Shown here: positions 9,048-18,112 of the stretch, in pieces
Position numbering within the stretch: the stretch's first letter is position 1
Layout of the letters: the number at the start of each line of letters is the position of its first letter
Source of the DNA: Sulfitobacter sp. HGT1
Lineage (GTDB): Bacteria > Pseudomonadota > Alphaproteobacteria > Rhodobacterales > Rhodobacteraceae
Direction: 5' to 3'
Assembly: GCF_013282155.1 (NCBI RefSeq)
Contig: NZ_BLWI01000010.1
Location: 62,001-126,000 of the forward strand
DNA: 64,000 nucleotides
Program-made: the position numbers and the translations under genes
The notes under the pieces: model-generated
Databases searched by the model: none
The model's input: only the letters and a program-made list of their open reading frames with translations
Told to the model about the DNA's origin: nothing

Positions 9048-10415
9048 TTACATCATTTTGCGACCGCGTGTCACCTCTATATCGAGGTCAGTGATCTTTT
9101 TTCTCAAGGTATTGCGGTTGATTCCCAGCAGATCGGCACATTTAGCCTGATTACCTGCGGTTGCGGAGAGGGCGATTTCAATCAACGGGGCCTCGATCTC
9201 GCGCAGGATACGCGCATAAAGCCCCGGAGGCGGCAACATCGACCCGTGCTGGTCAAAATACCGCTGCAGATGCCGTTCGACGGAGGCCCCCAGTTTTTCG
9301 GTATTTGCCTGTGCGCGCAACGGTTCGGGGTCGGGCTGCGCGCCCAAGACCTGTTCGGCCTCGATTTGGGTAATCTCCGGCGCGCGGCTGGTCAGGGCCA
9401 GCTGCCGCATCGCATGTTCCAGCTGGCGCACGTTGCCGGGCCATTGGTAATTGGCAAAGACTTTGGCCGCCCCGTCGGACAGCGCCCGTGGCACGGTGTT
9501 CCCGGTTTCAGAGCGTTCCAGAAAATGCGCCGCCAGCAGGCTGATGTCTTCGACGCGGTCGCGCAAGGCAGGCACGTGCAAGGTTGCACCGGACAGGCGG
9601 TAATACAGATCGCGGCGCAGGGTGCCTGCCTTCATCGCGGCGGCCAGATCCGATTGACTGGTCGCCAGAAAACGCGGCGCATGTTCGCCGGGGGTATCCA
9701 TCATCCGTGCAATGCGGGCCTGAATTTCTTCGGAGAAATCACCAATCTCGTCGATCAGCAGCGTACCACCGCGCACCCGTGCCAATACGCGGGCCGGTCC
9801 TTCGATGTCTTGCAACTCCGAGGAGGTGACGGTCACAAACGGCAGGTTGCGGCGGTCGGAAAAATCGTGGATCGCCTTGCCGATCAGGGATTTTCCGGTG
9901 CCGGATTCACCCCAGATCAACACCGGCAGATCGGTGTTCATCACCCGTGCAACCACACGGTACAGCGCCTGCATCACAGGGGTGCGGCCCACCAAGGGCA
10001 GGTCATCACGGTCGCCCGCATCATTGGTTTGCACCGCGCGACGTGGCGCGCCGTTGCGTTCAAGGGCGCGCGCCGTGCGTTTCATCAGATCGGGCAGATC
10101 AAACGGTTTGGGCAGATAATCATAGGCCTCGGCCTCGGCGGCCTTGATCGCCGTCATGATGGTGTTTTGCGCCGAGATCACGATAACCGGCAAACCGGGA
10201 CGGTCCTTGGCGATCTTGGGCAGCATCTCAAGCCCGTTACCGTCGGGCATGACCACATCCGAAATCACCACATCGCCTTTGCCCTCGCCGACCCACCGCA
10301 TCAGCGTGGTCAGGCTGGAGGTTGCGTGGACCTTGCAGCCCGCGCGGGTCAGCGCCTGCGTCAGAACCGTGCGGATTGTGCGGTCATCATCGGCGACCAG
10401 AACTGTGCCATCCAT
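9048..10415 (-). CDS. ntrC: Nitrogen regulation response regulator NtrC (GAFTGA-less)
   Basis: Response regulator of nitrogen assimilation, phosphorylated by NtrB. The 455-aa product has a receiver (Asp53 in [11 protein letters not shown]), an AAA+ domain with intact Walker A GESGTGKS (169-176) and Walker B LLIDEIGD, and a C-terminal Fis-type HTH ([20 protein letters not shown]). Between the FVTVTSSE and GGTLLIDE segments about 20 residues are missing, including GAFTGA. Rhodobacter capsulatus NtrC has this same deletion and activates sigma70 holoenzyme, so the same is inferred here. Start has GGAG upstream; 2 bases separate it from ntrB. Confidence 0.96.
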   Translation of the reverse strand: MDGTVLVADDDRTIRTVLTQALTRAGCKVHATSSLTTLMRWVGEGKGDVVISDVVMPDGNGLEMLPKIAKDRPGLPVIVISAQNTIMTAIKAAEAEAYDYLPKPFDLPDLMKRTARALERNGAPRRAVQTNDAGDRDDLPLVGRTPVMQALYRVVARVMNTDLPVLIWGESGTGKSLIGKAIHDFSDRRNLPFVTVTSSELQDIEGPARVLARVRGGTLLIDEIGDFSEEIQARIARMMDTPGEHAPRFLATSQSDLAAAMKAGTLRRDLYYRLSGATLHVPALRDRVEDISLLAAHFLERSETGNTVPRALSDGAAKVFANYQWPGNVRQLEHAMRQLALTSRAPEITQIEAEQVLGAQPDPEPLRAQANTEKLGASVERHLQRYFDQHGSMLPPPGLYARILREIEAPLIEIALSATAGNQAKCADLLGINRNTLRKKITDLDIEVTRGRKMM

Positions 10416-10417
10416 TT

Positions 10418-11512
10418 TTACGTCTCCTGTTCGGGTGCGAGGGCTTCCGACTGCGCCTTGTCGGCGCGCGGAAGGGAAATACGAAATACGGTTTTGCCGG
10501 GGGCGGAATTGACGGAAATCCAGCCGCCGTGGTCCGATATGATCTTGCTGACCAGCGCGAGCCCCAGCCCGGTGCCGTTTTCACGGCCCGACACAAAGGG
10601 TTCGAACACATCGTCCTGAATGGATTCGGGCAATCCAGGGCCGTCATCAATCACTTCGATCTGAAGCGGCAGGGATTGGCCGGACCCATCAGCGCGGCGC
10701 AGCCGGAAGGAATGTTCGTAAAAGCTGTGCAACCGGATGGTGCCGCCGGTATCGCCTGCCGCCTCGGAGGCGTTTTTGACAAGGTTCAGCACCACCTGAA
10801 GCAGTTGATCCTTGTCGCCCAAGGCCAAGGGCAACGACGGGTCATAATCTTCGATGATTTTCATGCGCGCGCCGAACCCCAGCAATGCCGACCGGCGGGC
10901 ACGGTCCAGCACATCGTGCAGGTTCACGGCCTTCAATTCCGGCGGCATCAGGTTGCCGAACTGTTCGACCTGTTCCAGCAGTTTCACGATCCGGCGCGAT
11001 TCCGCGACGATCAGATCGGTCAGTTCAAGGTCTTCGGCGTTCAGGTTCATGCTCAGCAATTGCGCGGCACCGGTGATCCCCGCCAGCGGGTTCTTGATCT
11101 CGTGGGCCAGCATTTCTGCCATGCCGATGGCGGATTTCGCGGCGGATTTGACCTGATTGTTCTGGCTCATCCGGCCCACCAGTTCGCGCGGGGTGATCAT
11201 CAGCAACATATGGCCGGGCGATCCGTTCAACGGGGCCAGATGCAGATCGGACAAGGCGGGCGGGCGTTGGCCGCTGCCCACATCGACGTCATTCACAAAC
11301 AAAGGCGTGTCGTTCTTGCGCGCGCGGGCAAAGGCTTCCTCGAGCGGGGCATTCACGGCGATCAGATCCCAGACGGGCGTATCTTTCGCCGTCTTGGCCG
11401 AGGTGTTCAGAAACCCTTCGGCTTCGGAGTTCAGATCGACGATCCGGTCATCCGGCCCGATCAGAACCGCAGGCACCGGAAGCGAGTTAAAGACATCACT
11501 AACGTCCATCAT
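10418..11512 (-). CDS. ntrB: Nitrogen regulation histidine kinase NtrB
   Basis: Soluble PII-responsive kinase/phosphatase for NtrC. The 364-aa product has an N-terminal PAS-like domain ([18 protein letters not shown]), the H box [14 protein letters not shown] with His137, and the N, G1 and G2 boxes [16 protein letters not shown] and GTGLGLAL. No membrane segment, as in the family. Its ATG overlaps the dusB stop by 4 bases (ATGA), so it should be translationally coupled to dusB. Confidence 0.95.
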   Translation of the reverse strand: MMDVSDVFNSLPVPAVLIGPDDRIVDLNSEAEGFLNTSAKTAKDTPVWDLIAVNAPLEEAFARARKNDTPLFVNDVDVGSGQRPPALSDLHLAPLNGSPGHMLLMITPRELVGRMSQNNQVKSAAKSAIGMAEMLAHEIKNPLAGITGAAQLLSMNLNAEDLELTDLIVAESRRIVKLLEQVEQFGNLMPPELKAVNLHDVLDRARRSALLGFGARMKIIEDYDPSLPLALGDKDQLLQVVLNLVKNASEAAGDTGGTIRLHSFYEHSFRLRRADGSGQSLPLQIEVIDDGPGLPESIQDDVFEPFVSGRENGTGLGLALVSKIISDHGGWISVNSAPGKTVFRISLPRADKAQSEALAPEQET

Positions 11513-12552
11513 GCCGCTTCCATGACCGGATGCGCGACCATCGCATCGTTGATAAGCAGATGCACCGTTTTCGGGTCGGGTGCTGTCAGAACGGCGCGGC
11601 GCAGGTCACGGGGGGTGGCGGAGGTATCCATGTACCAACCCAGATGTTTGCGCGCGGCACGCAGGCCGATGGTGGTGCCGTAAAAGCGGATGATCTCTTC
11701 GTAGTGGTCGGCGACCATACGGGTGAAATCGGCCCCTTGCGGCACAACCGGCGCAGGCGTCTGATACAGCTGATGCGCGATTTGCGCCAATATCCAGGGT
11801 TGCCCCTGCGATCCCCGCCCGACCATCACACCATCCGCGCCCGATTGATCCAAGGCCATCTGCGCGGTGTCACTGTCCACGATATCCCCGTTTGCGATCA
11901 CCGGGATCGACACGGCGTTTTTGACGTTTGCAATGGCGGCCCAATCGGCGGCACCTTTGTAGAACTGGCAGCGGGTACGACCGTGAATGGTGATCATCGC
12001 GATGCCTGCGTTTTCCGCAGCTGCCGCGATTTGCGGCGCGTTCAGCATGGCGTCATCCCATCCCAGCCGGGTCTTCAGGGTCACCGGCACCGATACCGCA
12101 TTGACCACTGCTTCGATCAGGGTCAGCGCATAGTCGGGCGTGCGCATCAGTGCAGAACCCGAATAGCCTTGGGTGACCTTTTTGGCAGGACAGCCCATGT
12201 TGATGTCGATCACCCGCGCGCCTTGGGCTTCTACCATGCGCGCGGCTTCGGCCAGCGGTGCGGCCTCGCGACCGGCAAGTTGCACGGCGGTGCCTTCGAT
12301 CCCCAGACCCAGTTCGGCCTTTTCGCGGGTGCCGGGACGGGCGTTAATCATATCTTCTGAGGCCACCATTTCAGACACGACCAGACCTGCCCCGAACGAG
12401 GCAACCAGCGTCCGGTACGGCAGGTCCGTGATGCCGGCCATGGGTGCAAGTAAAACAGGCGGGCTGAGGGAAAAGGGCAGATCGGCAAGACCCAAAACGA
12501 TTAATCCTTGTGCAGTTGCCTCGGGTGTATCGGCAGGCGTTGCAAAACTCAA
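11509..12552 (-). CDS. dusB: tRNA dihydrouridine synthase DusB (NifR3)
   Basis: FMN enzyme reducing uridines in the tRNA D-loop. The 347-aa product has the Dus TIM-barrel signatures LLAPMAGITDLPYR, DINMGCPAKKV (catalytic Cys), TIHGRTRCQFYKG and NGDI. It heads the ntrBC operon, the historic nifR3-ntrB-ntrC order. The frame opens at TTG 12550-12552; a TTG at 12493-12495, 9 bases after AAGGA, is an alternative giving LGLADLPFSL as N terminus. No ATG lies before the conserved core, so the start is a rare codon either way. Confidence 0.93.
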   Translation of the reverse strand: MSFATPADTPEATAQGLIVLGLADLPFSLSPPVLLAPMAGITDLPYRTLVASFGAGLVVSEMVASEDMINARPGTREKAELGLGIEGTAVQLAGREAAPLAEAARMVEAQGARVIDINMGCPAKKVTQGYSGSALMRTPDYALTLIEAVVNAVSVPVTLKTRLGWDDAMLNAPQIAAAAENAGIAMITIHGRTRCQFYKGAADWAAIANVKNAVSIPVIANGDIVDSDTAQMALDQSGADGVMVGRGSQGQPWILAQIAHQLYQTPAPVVPQGADFTRMVADHYEEIIRFYGTTIGLRAARKHLGWYMDTSATPRDLRRAVLTAPDPKTVHLLINDAMVAHPVMEAA

Positions 12553-12590
12553 GAAAACCGCCGCATATAAGGGGCATATATATCTTGATG

Positions 12591-12607
12591 TGCCTAATTA
12601 TTAGGCA
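12591..12607. promoter_or_regulatory. 17-bp perfect palindrome between dusB-ntrBC and ispDF
   Basis: TGCCTAATTATTAGGCA is a perfect inverted repeat centred on one base, in the divergent promoter region. It is 39 bases before the dusB frame and 69 bases before the ispDF ATG. A related sequence, GCCTAAATTTAAGGC, lies before amt. It is a candidate operator; the cognate regulator is unknown, with NtrC a reasonable guess. Confidence 0.45.
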
Positions 12608-12676
12608 TTGACGCCAAGAGATTGCACCGCAGGCCGGCTTTGCCTAAAACCGTGCTATCCCTTCAAGAGGCCGCCA

Positions 12677-13819
12677 ATGTCATCACCGCCAAAAATTGCC
12701 GCTCTGATCGTCGCTGCGGGGCGTGGTACCCGCGCGGGCGGCCCTGTTCCCAAGCAATGGCAAGGCCTGTGTGGCAAGCGCGTAATCGACCACACCGTTG
12801 CCGCGTTCCAGCGTCACGGCGCGATTGATACGATAGTTATTGTTCTGAACGAAGCCGATATGGATCAGGCCGAGGGGTTCAAGGCCGAAGGATGCTTGAT
12901 CGCTGTGGGCGGGGCCGACCGTGCAGGGTCTGTGCGCAGCGGACTGGCCCTGATTGGCCAGAGTGATCTGGTGTTGATCCATGACGCCGCGCGGCCCTGT
13001 GTGTCGAAAGCCGTGATTGATGGTGTTCTGACGGCGCTCAAGACCTGCCCGGCCGCGGCCCCCGGTCTGCCCGTGACCGATGCCCTGTGGCGTGCAGAGG
13101 ATGGCGAAGTCGCCGGCACCCAAGACCGCACCGCCCTTTACGCAGCCCAAACCCCGCAAGGTTTTGTCACCGCCGCCATTCAGGCCGCCCATGCCACCTT
13201 TGACGGGGTCGCGGCGGATGATGTCGAAGTGGCGCGTGCGGCCGGAATCTCCGTTGCCATCACCCCCGGCAGCGCCGATAACCTGAAAATAACCCTGCCC
13301 GGCGATTTGACCCGCGCCGCCCGCATATTGGAGAGCCAGATGGACATTCGCACCGGCAACGGATTTGACGTACATGCCTTTGGGCCCGGTGACCACGTGA
13401 TGCTGTGCGGCGTGAAAATCGACCATGATCAAGGGCTTATGGGCCATTCTGACGCGGATGTCGGGATGCACACGGTGACTGACGCGATTTATGGGGCTTT
13501 GGCGATGGGCGATATCGGCCAGCATTTCCCGCCCTCTGATCCGCAATGGAAAGGTGCCGCGAGCCATATCTTTTTGACCCATGCCGCCGATCTGGCGCGG
13601 TCCAAGGGGTTCACCCTGACCCATGTCGATTGCACCTTGATCTGCGAATACCCCAAGGTCGGCCCCCATGCCGCCGCCATGCGCGATGTCATGGCCCTGT
13701 ATCTGGGGATCGACGCCGACCGCGTATCGGTCAAGGCAACCACATCCGAGCGTCTGGGCTTTACCGGTCGCGGCGAAGGCATCGCCTGCATGGCCACAGC
13801 AACATTGGTGAAACTATGA
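12677..13819 (+). CDS. ispDF: Bifunctional IspD/IspF isoprenoid enzyme
   Basis: Two steps of the MEP pathway in one chain: CTP attachment to methylerythritol phosphate (IspD, residues about 1-221) and cyclisation to MEcPP (IspF, 222-380). IspD shows [14 protein letters not shown] and HDAARPCVS; IspF shows [16 protein letters not shown] and the C-terminal [14 protein letters not shown]. Such fusions are common in alphaproteobacteria. The ATG at 12677 follows AAGAGG. The IspF part starts with its own ATG (13340) 6 bases after GGAG. The stop overlaps pgpA by ATGA. Confidence 0.95.
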   Translation: MSSPPKIAALIVAAGRGTRAGGPVPKQWQGLCGKRVIDHTVAAFQRHGAIDTIVIVLNEADMDQAEGFKAEGCLIAVGGADRAGSVRSGLALIGQSDLVLIHDAARPCVSKAVIDGVLTALKTCPAAAPGLPVTDALWRAEDGEVAGTQDRTALYAAQTPQGFVTAAIQAAHATFDGVAADDVEVARAAGISVAITPGSADNLKITLPGDLTRAARILESQMDIRTGNGFDVHAFGPGDHVMLCGVKIDHDQGLMGHSDADVGMHTVTDAIYGALAMGDIGQHFPPSDPQWKGAASHIFLTHAADLARSKGFTLTHVDCTLICEYPKVGPHAAAMRDVMALYLGIDADRVSVKATTSERLGFTGRGEGIACMATATLVKL

Positions 13820-14307
13820 AACTTGCAAAGCTGATCGGCACCGTTCTGGGCGTCGGATATATTCGCCCTGCCCCCGGCACCTGGGGGTCGCTGGTCGCCC
13901 TGCCATGGGCGTGGCTGTTGCATGTGATCGGCGGGTTCCCCTTGCTGGTGATCGGTATCCTCGTGGCCTTTGCCGCCGGTTGGTGGGCGACGGCAAAGAT
14001 GACGGCTGGCAGCGATGACCACGACCCCTCCGAGATCGTGATCGACGAGGTCGCAGGCCAGTGGATCGCCCTGCTGCCGCTCAGTTATGCGGCGTGGTCG
14101 ATGGGGTTGAATATCCTTGTGATGTGGCCGGGCTGGATTGCGGCCTTTGCGCTGTTTCGCCTGTTCGACATCTGGAAGCCGCTGCTGGTGGGCTGGGCTG
14201 ACCGGCGCGGTGATGCGCTTGGCGTGATGCTGGATGATGTGATTGCGGGGGTCTTTGCACTGATCTGCGTGATTGCGCTGGCGGGGCTTTATCATGGGCT
14301 TCTCTGA
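13816..14307 (+). CDS. pgpA: Phosphatidylglycerophosphatase A
   Basis: Membrane phosphatase converting phosphatidylglycerophosphate to phosphatidylglycerol. The 163-aa product has the PgpA signature [13 protein letters not shown] near residue 14, the acidic stretch [12 protein letters not shown] and FRLFDIWKP, plus several hydrophobic segments. Its ATG overlaps the ispDF stop (ATGA) and its end overlaps the next gene by 14 bases, indicating a tightly coupled operon. Confidence 0.93.
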   Translation: MKLAKLIGTVLGVGYIRPAPGTWGSLVALPWAWLLHVIGGFPLLVIGILVAFAAGWWATAKMTAGSDDHDPSEIVIDEVAGQWIALLPLSYAAWSMGLNILVMWPGWIAAFALFRLFDIWKPLLVGWADRRGDALGVMLDDVIAGVFALICVIALAGLYHGLL

Positions 14308-14770
14308 CGCGGCGATTTTGCTGGAACGCGCCCTTGCGCGCGGCATCATGATCACCAGCGCCGAAAGCTGCACCGGGGGCATGGTCGCTGCTGCATTGAC
14401 CGATTTGCCCGGATCATCCGCCATGTTTGACCGCGGGTTTGTCACCTATACCAATGACGCCAAGATAGATTTGCTCGACGTGTCACCGGCAACCCTTGAC
14501 CAGTTCGGGGCCGTGTCCGAACAGGTCGCGCGGGAAATGGCACTAGGTGCCTTGGCCCATTCAAAAGCCCAAATCGCCGTATCCATCACCGGAATCGCAG
14601 GGCCTGGCGGGTCTGAACACAAGCCTGAAGGGCGCGTGTGCTTTGGTCTGGCCACCGATGAAAACGTCGCGGTTGAGACGCTGGATTTTGGCCCGCTGGG
14701 GCGCGATAAGGTCCGTCTGGCCGCGCGCGACCACGCCTTGACCCTGCTTTTGGGCGCGGTTTCAAACTGA
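14294..14770 (+). CDS. CinA C-terminal family amidohydrolase (PncC-like)
   Basis: Stand-alone CinA C-terminal domain of 158 aa, the family of nicotinamide-nucleotide amidases (PncC) in pyridine nucleotide salvage. Motifs: TSAESCTGGMVAAALTD near residue 21, DRGFVTYTNDAK, and SITGIAGPGG near 97. The N-terminal CinA domain is absent, as in many proteobacterial PncC proteins. The ATG at 14294 is inside pgpA (14-base overlap). Confidence 0.9.
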   Translation: MGFSDAAILLERALARGIMITSAESCTGGMVAAALTDLPGSSAMFDRGFVTYTNDAKIDLLDVSPATLDQFGAVSEQVAREMALGALAHSKAQIAVSITGIAGPGGSEHKPEGRVCFGLATDENVAVETLDFGPLGRDKVRLAARDHALTLLLGAVSN

Positions 14771-14800
14771 TCAAAAAATAGGCTTAACGCCTTCAATGCA

Positions 14801-14830
14801 GCCTAAATTTAAGGCGCTTGCATAAATGCA
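14801..14830. promoter_or_regulatory. Candidate operators upstream of amt
   Basis: GCCTAAATTTAAGGC (14801-14815, outer arms GCCT/AGGC) is followed by TGCATAAATGCA (14819-14830), a perfect TGCAT/ATGCA inverted repeat. They lie 96-125 bases before the amt start. The first resembles the palindrome before the ntr operon; the second recalls the TGCA ends of enteric NtrC sites. No sigma54 -24/-12 element is evident. Confidence 0.35.
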
Positions 14831-14925
14831 CGAATAAATGGCGTCTCTGCCTGCATTTTGACTTTCGTTGCGCCACCCCATCCGCTTTGCAGCCTTTCAA
14901 CATACCGCAATGGGGGAAATTAACG

Positions 14926-16107
14926 ATGAATGCTGCCGATACAGCCTGGATCATGACCGCGACGGCCTTGGTTCTGTTTATGACTTTGCCGGGGCTTGCC
15001 CTGTTTTACGGCGGCCTTGTGCGCAGCCGCAACGTGCTGAGCGTTTTCATGCATTGCTATGCCATCGCCTGTCTGATGAGCGTGCTTTGGTTTTTCGTCG
15101 GCTATTCCATCGCTTTCGGGTCCGGCACATCGGGTTTCTGGGGCGGCTTGGACAAGCTGGGCCTGAACGGCGTCACGGTCGACAGCCTGTCCGGCACCCT
15201 GCCCGAGATCTTGTTCTTTGCTTTCCAGATGACATTCGCGATCATCACGCCTGCGCTGATCGTCGGTGCCTATGTTGAGCGTGTCGGCTTTGGCTTTGTC
15301 ATGCTGTTTTCGGGGTTGTGGATGTTGATCTGCTATGCGCCTGTTGTGCATTGGGTCTGGGGCGGCGGTTTTCTGGCCGACGGCGGTATCTTTGGCGATG
15401 TGGGCGTACGCGACTTCGCGGGCGGCATTGTGGTGCATGAAACCGCAGGTCTCGCGGCACTGATCATCGCCTTCTTTCTGGGGTCACGCAAAAACAGCCA
15501 CACACCGCCGCATAACCCCGGTTTTGTGATGATCGGTGCGGCGATGCTGTGGGTCGGTTGGTTCGGCTTTAACGGCGGCTCGCAACTGGCGGCGGATGGT
15601 GGTGCGGCAATGGCGATCACGGTCACGCATATTTCTGCCGCGACAGCGTCTCTGTCCTGGGCGCTGTGGGAACGTATCAAATTCGGCAAATCGTCGATGG
15701 TGGGTATCGTCACGGGTACAATTGCCGGTCTGGCATCCATCACCCCCGCGTCCGGTTTTGTCGGCCCATGGGAGGCGCTGATCATCGGGGCCGTGGCCGG
15801 TGTGATGTGTCAGGAGGCCGTTTTGCTGATCCGTAACAAAGCCAAGATCGACGATACGCTGGATGTCTTTGCCGTACACGGTGTGGGTGGTATCTTTGGC
15901 ACGATCATGATCGCGGCCTTTGGCGCGGGCTCCTGGGCGGCGCAGCTGGGGTCGCTGGCGATTGTTGGCATCTATACCACTGTGGTCACCGTCGCCTTGG
16001 TGTTCATCTGCAAAGCCATCACACCGCTGCGCGTGTCGGAAGAGGAAGAGACAACCGGCCTTGATCTGGCTGTGCACGGCGAGCGCGCCTATGATCTGAC
16101 CAGCTAG
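14926..16107 (+). CDS. amt: Ammonium transporter (Amt/MEP/Rh family)
   Basis: Trimeric inner-membrane ammonium channel. The 393-aa product has about eleven membrane segments and the twin pore histidines His171 (GGIVVHETAG) and His318 (DVFAVHGVGGI), plus the family segment CYAPVVHWVWGGGFL. ATG 14926 follows GGGGGA; the frame is open 36 codons upstream but that part is not Amt-like. There is no glnK beside it. The neighbouring ntr genes make nitrogen control likely. Confidence 0.95.
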   Translation: MNAADTAWIMTATALVLFMTLPGLALFYGGLVRSRNVLSVFMHCYAIACLMSVLWFFVGYSIAFGSGTSGFWGGLDKLGLNGVTVDSLSGTLPEILFFAFQMTFAIITPALIVGAYVERVGFGFVMLFSGLWMLICYAPVVHWVWGGGFLADGGIFGDVGVRDFAGGIVVHETAGLAALIIAFFLGSRKNSHTPPHNPGFVMIGAAMLWVGWFGFNGGSQLAADGGAAMAITVTHISAATASLSWALWERIKFGKSSMVGIVTGTIAGLASITPASGFVGPWEALIIGAVAGVMCQEAVLLIRNKAKIDDTLDVFAVHGVGGIFGTIMIAAFGAGSWAAQLGSLAIVGIYTTVVTVALVFICKAITPLRVSEEEETTGLDLAVHGERAYDLTS

Positions 16108-16126
16108 GCCGGGATATATTGGAAGC

Positions 16127-16146
16127 GGCTCGATTGATTTCGAGCC
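16127..16146 (+). other. Hairpin after amt
   Basis: GGCTCGA and TCGAGCC form a 7-bp stem with a 6-base loop just after the amt stop. No T run follows. It may protect the 3' end of the transcript ahead of the terminator at 16168. Confidence 0.35.
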
Positions 16147-16167
16147 TTGGCAATCCCTGAAAAAACG

Positions 16168-16200
16168 ATGCTCTCGCATGTCACATGCGGGAGCATTTTT
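16168..16200 (+). terminator. Rho-independent terminator after amt
   Basis: A 13-bp stem (ATGCTCTCGCATG with CATGCGGGAGCAT, one G-T pair, loop TCA) is followed by TTTTTC. It ends the amt transcript and isolates the next gene. Confidence 0.85.
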
Positions 16201-16293
16201 CGTCTCATACCGTGGTTTCCATGACGACACCCCGATTTCTTAATTTAGACAAATACACATGCGAATGAGGGCGAAAGCATATTTGCAAAATGG

Positions 16294-16866
16294 ATGATCA
16301 CTGTGCGCGACGGGATTCTCGAGGGGTTCGAACCCAAATTTAAATCCATTTCCAAGGATGCCGACCGGTACTTTGACGCTCTTGTCGCCTGTTCCGAAAG
16401 CGGCAGTATTCGAACGGATCAGGTCATTGCGCTCAGCGGGGCGGGCACCCTTTGGATCACCTATCAATATATCGACAACGGTTTTCTTGATCTGGTCGAG
16501 GCGGACATGATCCGCACTGTGACCAGCCGCGATTTCTTTGGCCCTTTGTTTGAAAACACAAGGTTGATACTGAACCGGCTGCTGCTTGTGGCAGAGCCGG
16601 ACCGTGTGATCAAAATCTACCGCGCTGCCATAAAGCATCGCTTGAATGCGTTGAAATCCATCAGCGCGACCCGAAAGAAAGCCCAAAAACAACCCGATCG
16701 CATCCGCGCCGAGCAATGGGCAGATACGTATATTCCAGCGCTCGAAACAATGTTGCAGGACTATCGCGCGCTGCTGGTGCAGATCGATAAAACCGACCCT
16801 GAGCTGGCCGAATTCGATCAGATGTTTCAGCGGCTTGAAACGGCTTTTCGGACCTCGAACGGCTGA
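16294..16866 (+). CDS. Hypothetical protein, 190 aa
   Basis: Not recognised. The product is soluble and charged, with no signal peptide or membrane helix. It looks mostly alpha-helical, with a Lys/Arg-rich middle (KHRLNALKSISATRKKAQKQ near 113-132) and an acidic C-terminal helix. The ribosome site before ATG 16294 is weak. It is isolated by the amt terminator upstream and convergent with the Coq10-like gene downstream. Coding is supported by the long frame and neighbour-like codon use only. Confidence 0.65.
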   Translation: MITVRDGILEGFEPKFKSISKDADRYFDALVACSESGSIRTDQVIALSGAGTLWITYQYIDNGFLDLVEADMIRTVTSRDFFGPLFENTRLILNRLLLVAEPDRVIKIYRAAIKHRLNALKSISATRKKAQKQPDRIRAEQWADTYIPALETMLQDYRALLVQIDKTDPELAEFDQMFQRLETAFRTSNG

Positions 16867-16878
16867 TGTAGGTGTTGG

Positions 16879-17334
16879 TTAAGCCGTCGGCCCGTATAAA
16901 TCCGCCGCGCGTTTTTCAAAGGCGCGTACCACGCGTTGCATCGCCTCGTTGAAAACCACGCCGATGATCTTTTGCAGCACCATGTTCTTGAACTCGAAAT
17001 CGACAAAGAAATGGACCTTGCAGGTACCTTGCCCCGCGTCTTCGAAATGCCAGTTGGATTTCATGAACTTGAACGGCCCGTCCAGATATTCGGTGTCGAT
17101 CTTTTTCGGTTCAGGCCACAGCACCACACGGCTGGTGAACCTTTCGCGGAACACCTTGAAACTGATCACCAGATCGGCATCCATCACCTCGTGATCGCCT
17201 TTGTCCGTGCGGCTTTTGATGCGCGCGGCGGCGGTCCAGGGCAGAAATTCGGGGTAAGACGCCACATCGGCCACCAGATCATACATCTGTTGGGCGGTGT
17301 AGGGCAGTTCGCGGGTCTCTGAATGGGTAGGCAT
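16879..17334 (-). CDS. Coq10/RatA-like START-domain protein
   Basis: Single START-domain protein of 151 aa of the polyketide cyclase/Coq10 family. Homologues are ubiquinone-binding chaperones (Coq10) or are annotated RatA. Signatures: TRELPYTAQQMYDLVADVASYPEFLPW at the N terminus and HFFVDFEFKNMVLQKIIG near 108-125. ATG 17334 follows GGAAA. Family context favours a role in quinone handling; the toxin label inherited from E. coli RatA is not supported by anything here. Confidence 0.85.
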   Translation of the reverse strand: MPTHSETRELPYTAQQMYDLVADVASYPEFLPWTAAARIKSRTDKGDHEVMDADLVISFKVFRERFTSRVVLWPEPKKIDTEYLDGPFKFMKSNWHFEDAGQGTCKVHFFVDFEFKNMVLQKIIGVVFNEAMQRVVRAFEKRAADLYGPTA

Positions 17335-17401
17335 TGATTTCCATCTGTCATGTAGTTAGCCCTTATGAAATCTTAAACGCCCCCTTTTCAAGGTCAAACC
17401 C

Positions 17402-17941
17402 ATGCCAACGCGTCCTTATGTCATCGATGAAATGATCTCGGCCAAGGCGATTGCTGCGCGGATCGAAGCGTTGTGCCGTGAAATCCAGACCGAATTCGAA
17501 GGCACCAGCAAGCTGACCGTGGTCGGGCTGCTGCGCGGATCGTTTGTGTTTATCGCCGATCTGGTGCGCGAACTGGACCTGCCGATCGAGGTGGATTTTC
17601 TGGAAGCGTCCAGCTATGGCGACGGCATGGAAAGCAGCAGAGAAGTACGTATTCTCAAGGACTTGCGCGGCGCTATCGAAGCGCGTGACGTGCTGGTTGT
17701 CGAAGATATCGTCGATACGGGCCACACGTTGCACCACGTGCGTAACCTGCTTTTGTCGCGCGAACCGGCGCGGCTGAAAACCATTGCATTGCTGGACAAA
17801 CCCAGCCGCCGCGAGGTCGACATGAAGGCCGATTGGATCGGCTTTGAAATACCGGATGAATTTGTTGTGGGCTATGGCATTGATTTCGCACAGCGCAACC
17901 GCAACCTGCCCTTTATCGGCAAGGTCCGCTTCACATCATGA
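17402..17941 (+). CDS. hpt: Hypoxanthine phosphoribosyltransferase
   Basis: Purine salvage enzyme making IMP or GMP from hypoxanthine or guanine and PRPP. The 179-aa product has the PRPP-binding motif [14 protein letters not shown] near residues 99-112 and the [17 protein letters not shown] loop near 41-57. Full family length. Its stop overlaps the start of a 57-codon gene (ATGA). Confidence 0.93.
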   Translation: MPTRPYVIDEMISAKAIAARIEALCREIQTEFEGTSKLTVVGLLRGSFVFIADLVRELDLPIEVDFLEASSYGDGMESSREVRILKDLRGAIEARDVLVVEDIVDTGHTLHHVRNLLLSREPARLKTIALLDKPSRREVDMKADWIGFEIPDEFVVGYGIDFAQRNRNLPFIGKVRFTS

Positions 17942-18111
17942 ACATTGTCTGGCTCATGCGGATGAAACGCTGGGCGCAAAACCCGCCGTCGCCCCGGCGG
18001 GTTAAGTTTGTGTTTGCAATCATTCTGGTCGCGGCGATCATCTTTGGTCTGGAATACGCCGGCTATTGGCCCGAGTGGTTAACAGCCGAACGTATGGGCC
18101 GCAGGTTCTAA
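17938..18111 (+). CDS. Small membrane protein, 57 aa, coupled to hpt
   Basis: Short gene overlapping the hpt stop by 4 bases. The product begins [17 protein letters not shown], then a basic stretch [10 protein letters not shown] leads into one transmembrane helix ([21 protein letters not shown]) and a polar C terminus ending MGRRF. The basic flank predicts an inner-membrane protein with a cytoplasmic N terminus. It ends 1 base before the convergent lipA stop. Function unknown; the tight coupling and membrane-protein composition argue that it is translated. Confidence 0.7.
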   Translation: MNIVWLMRMKRWAQNPPSPRRVKFVFAIILVAAIIFGLEYAGYWPEWLTAERMGRRF

Positions 18112-18112
18112 C

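Noticed and set aside
16321..16345. GGGGTTCGAACCC resembling a tRNA T-arm
   Set aside because: No matching acceptor, D or anticodon arm at the right distances; it lies inside the 190-aa frame.
16879..17334. Toxin-antitoxin system (RatA) label for the START-domain protein
   Set aside because: There is no RatB-like neighbour and the family is mostly Coq10-type; the toxin name reflects annotation history only.
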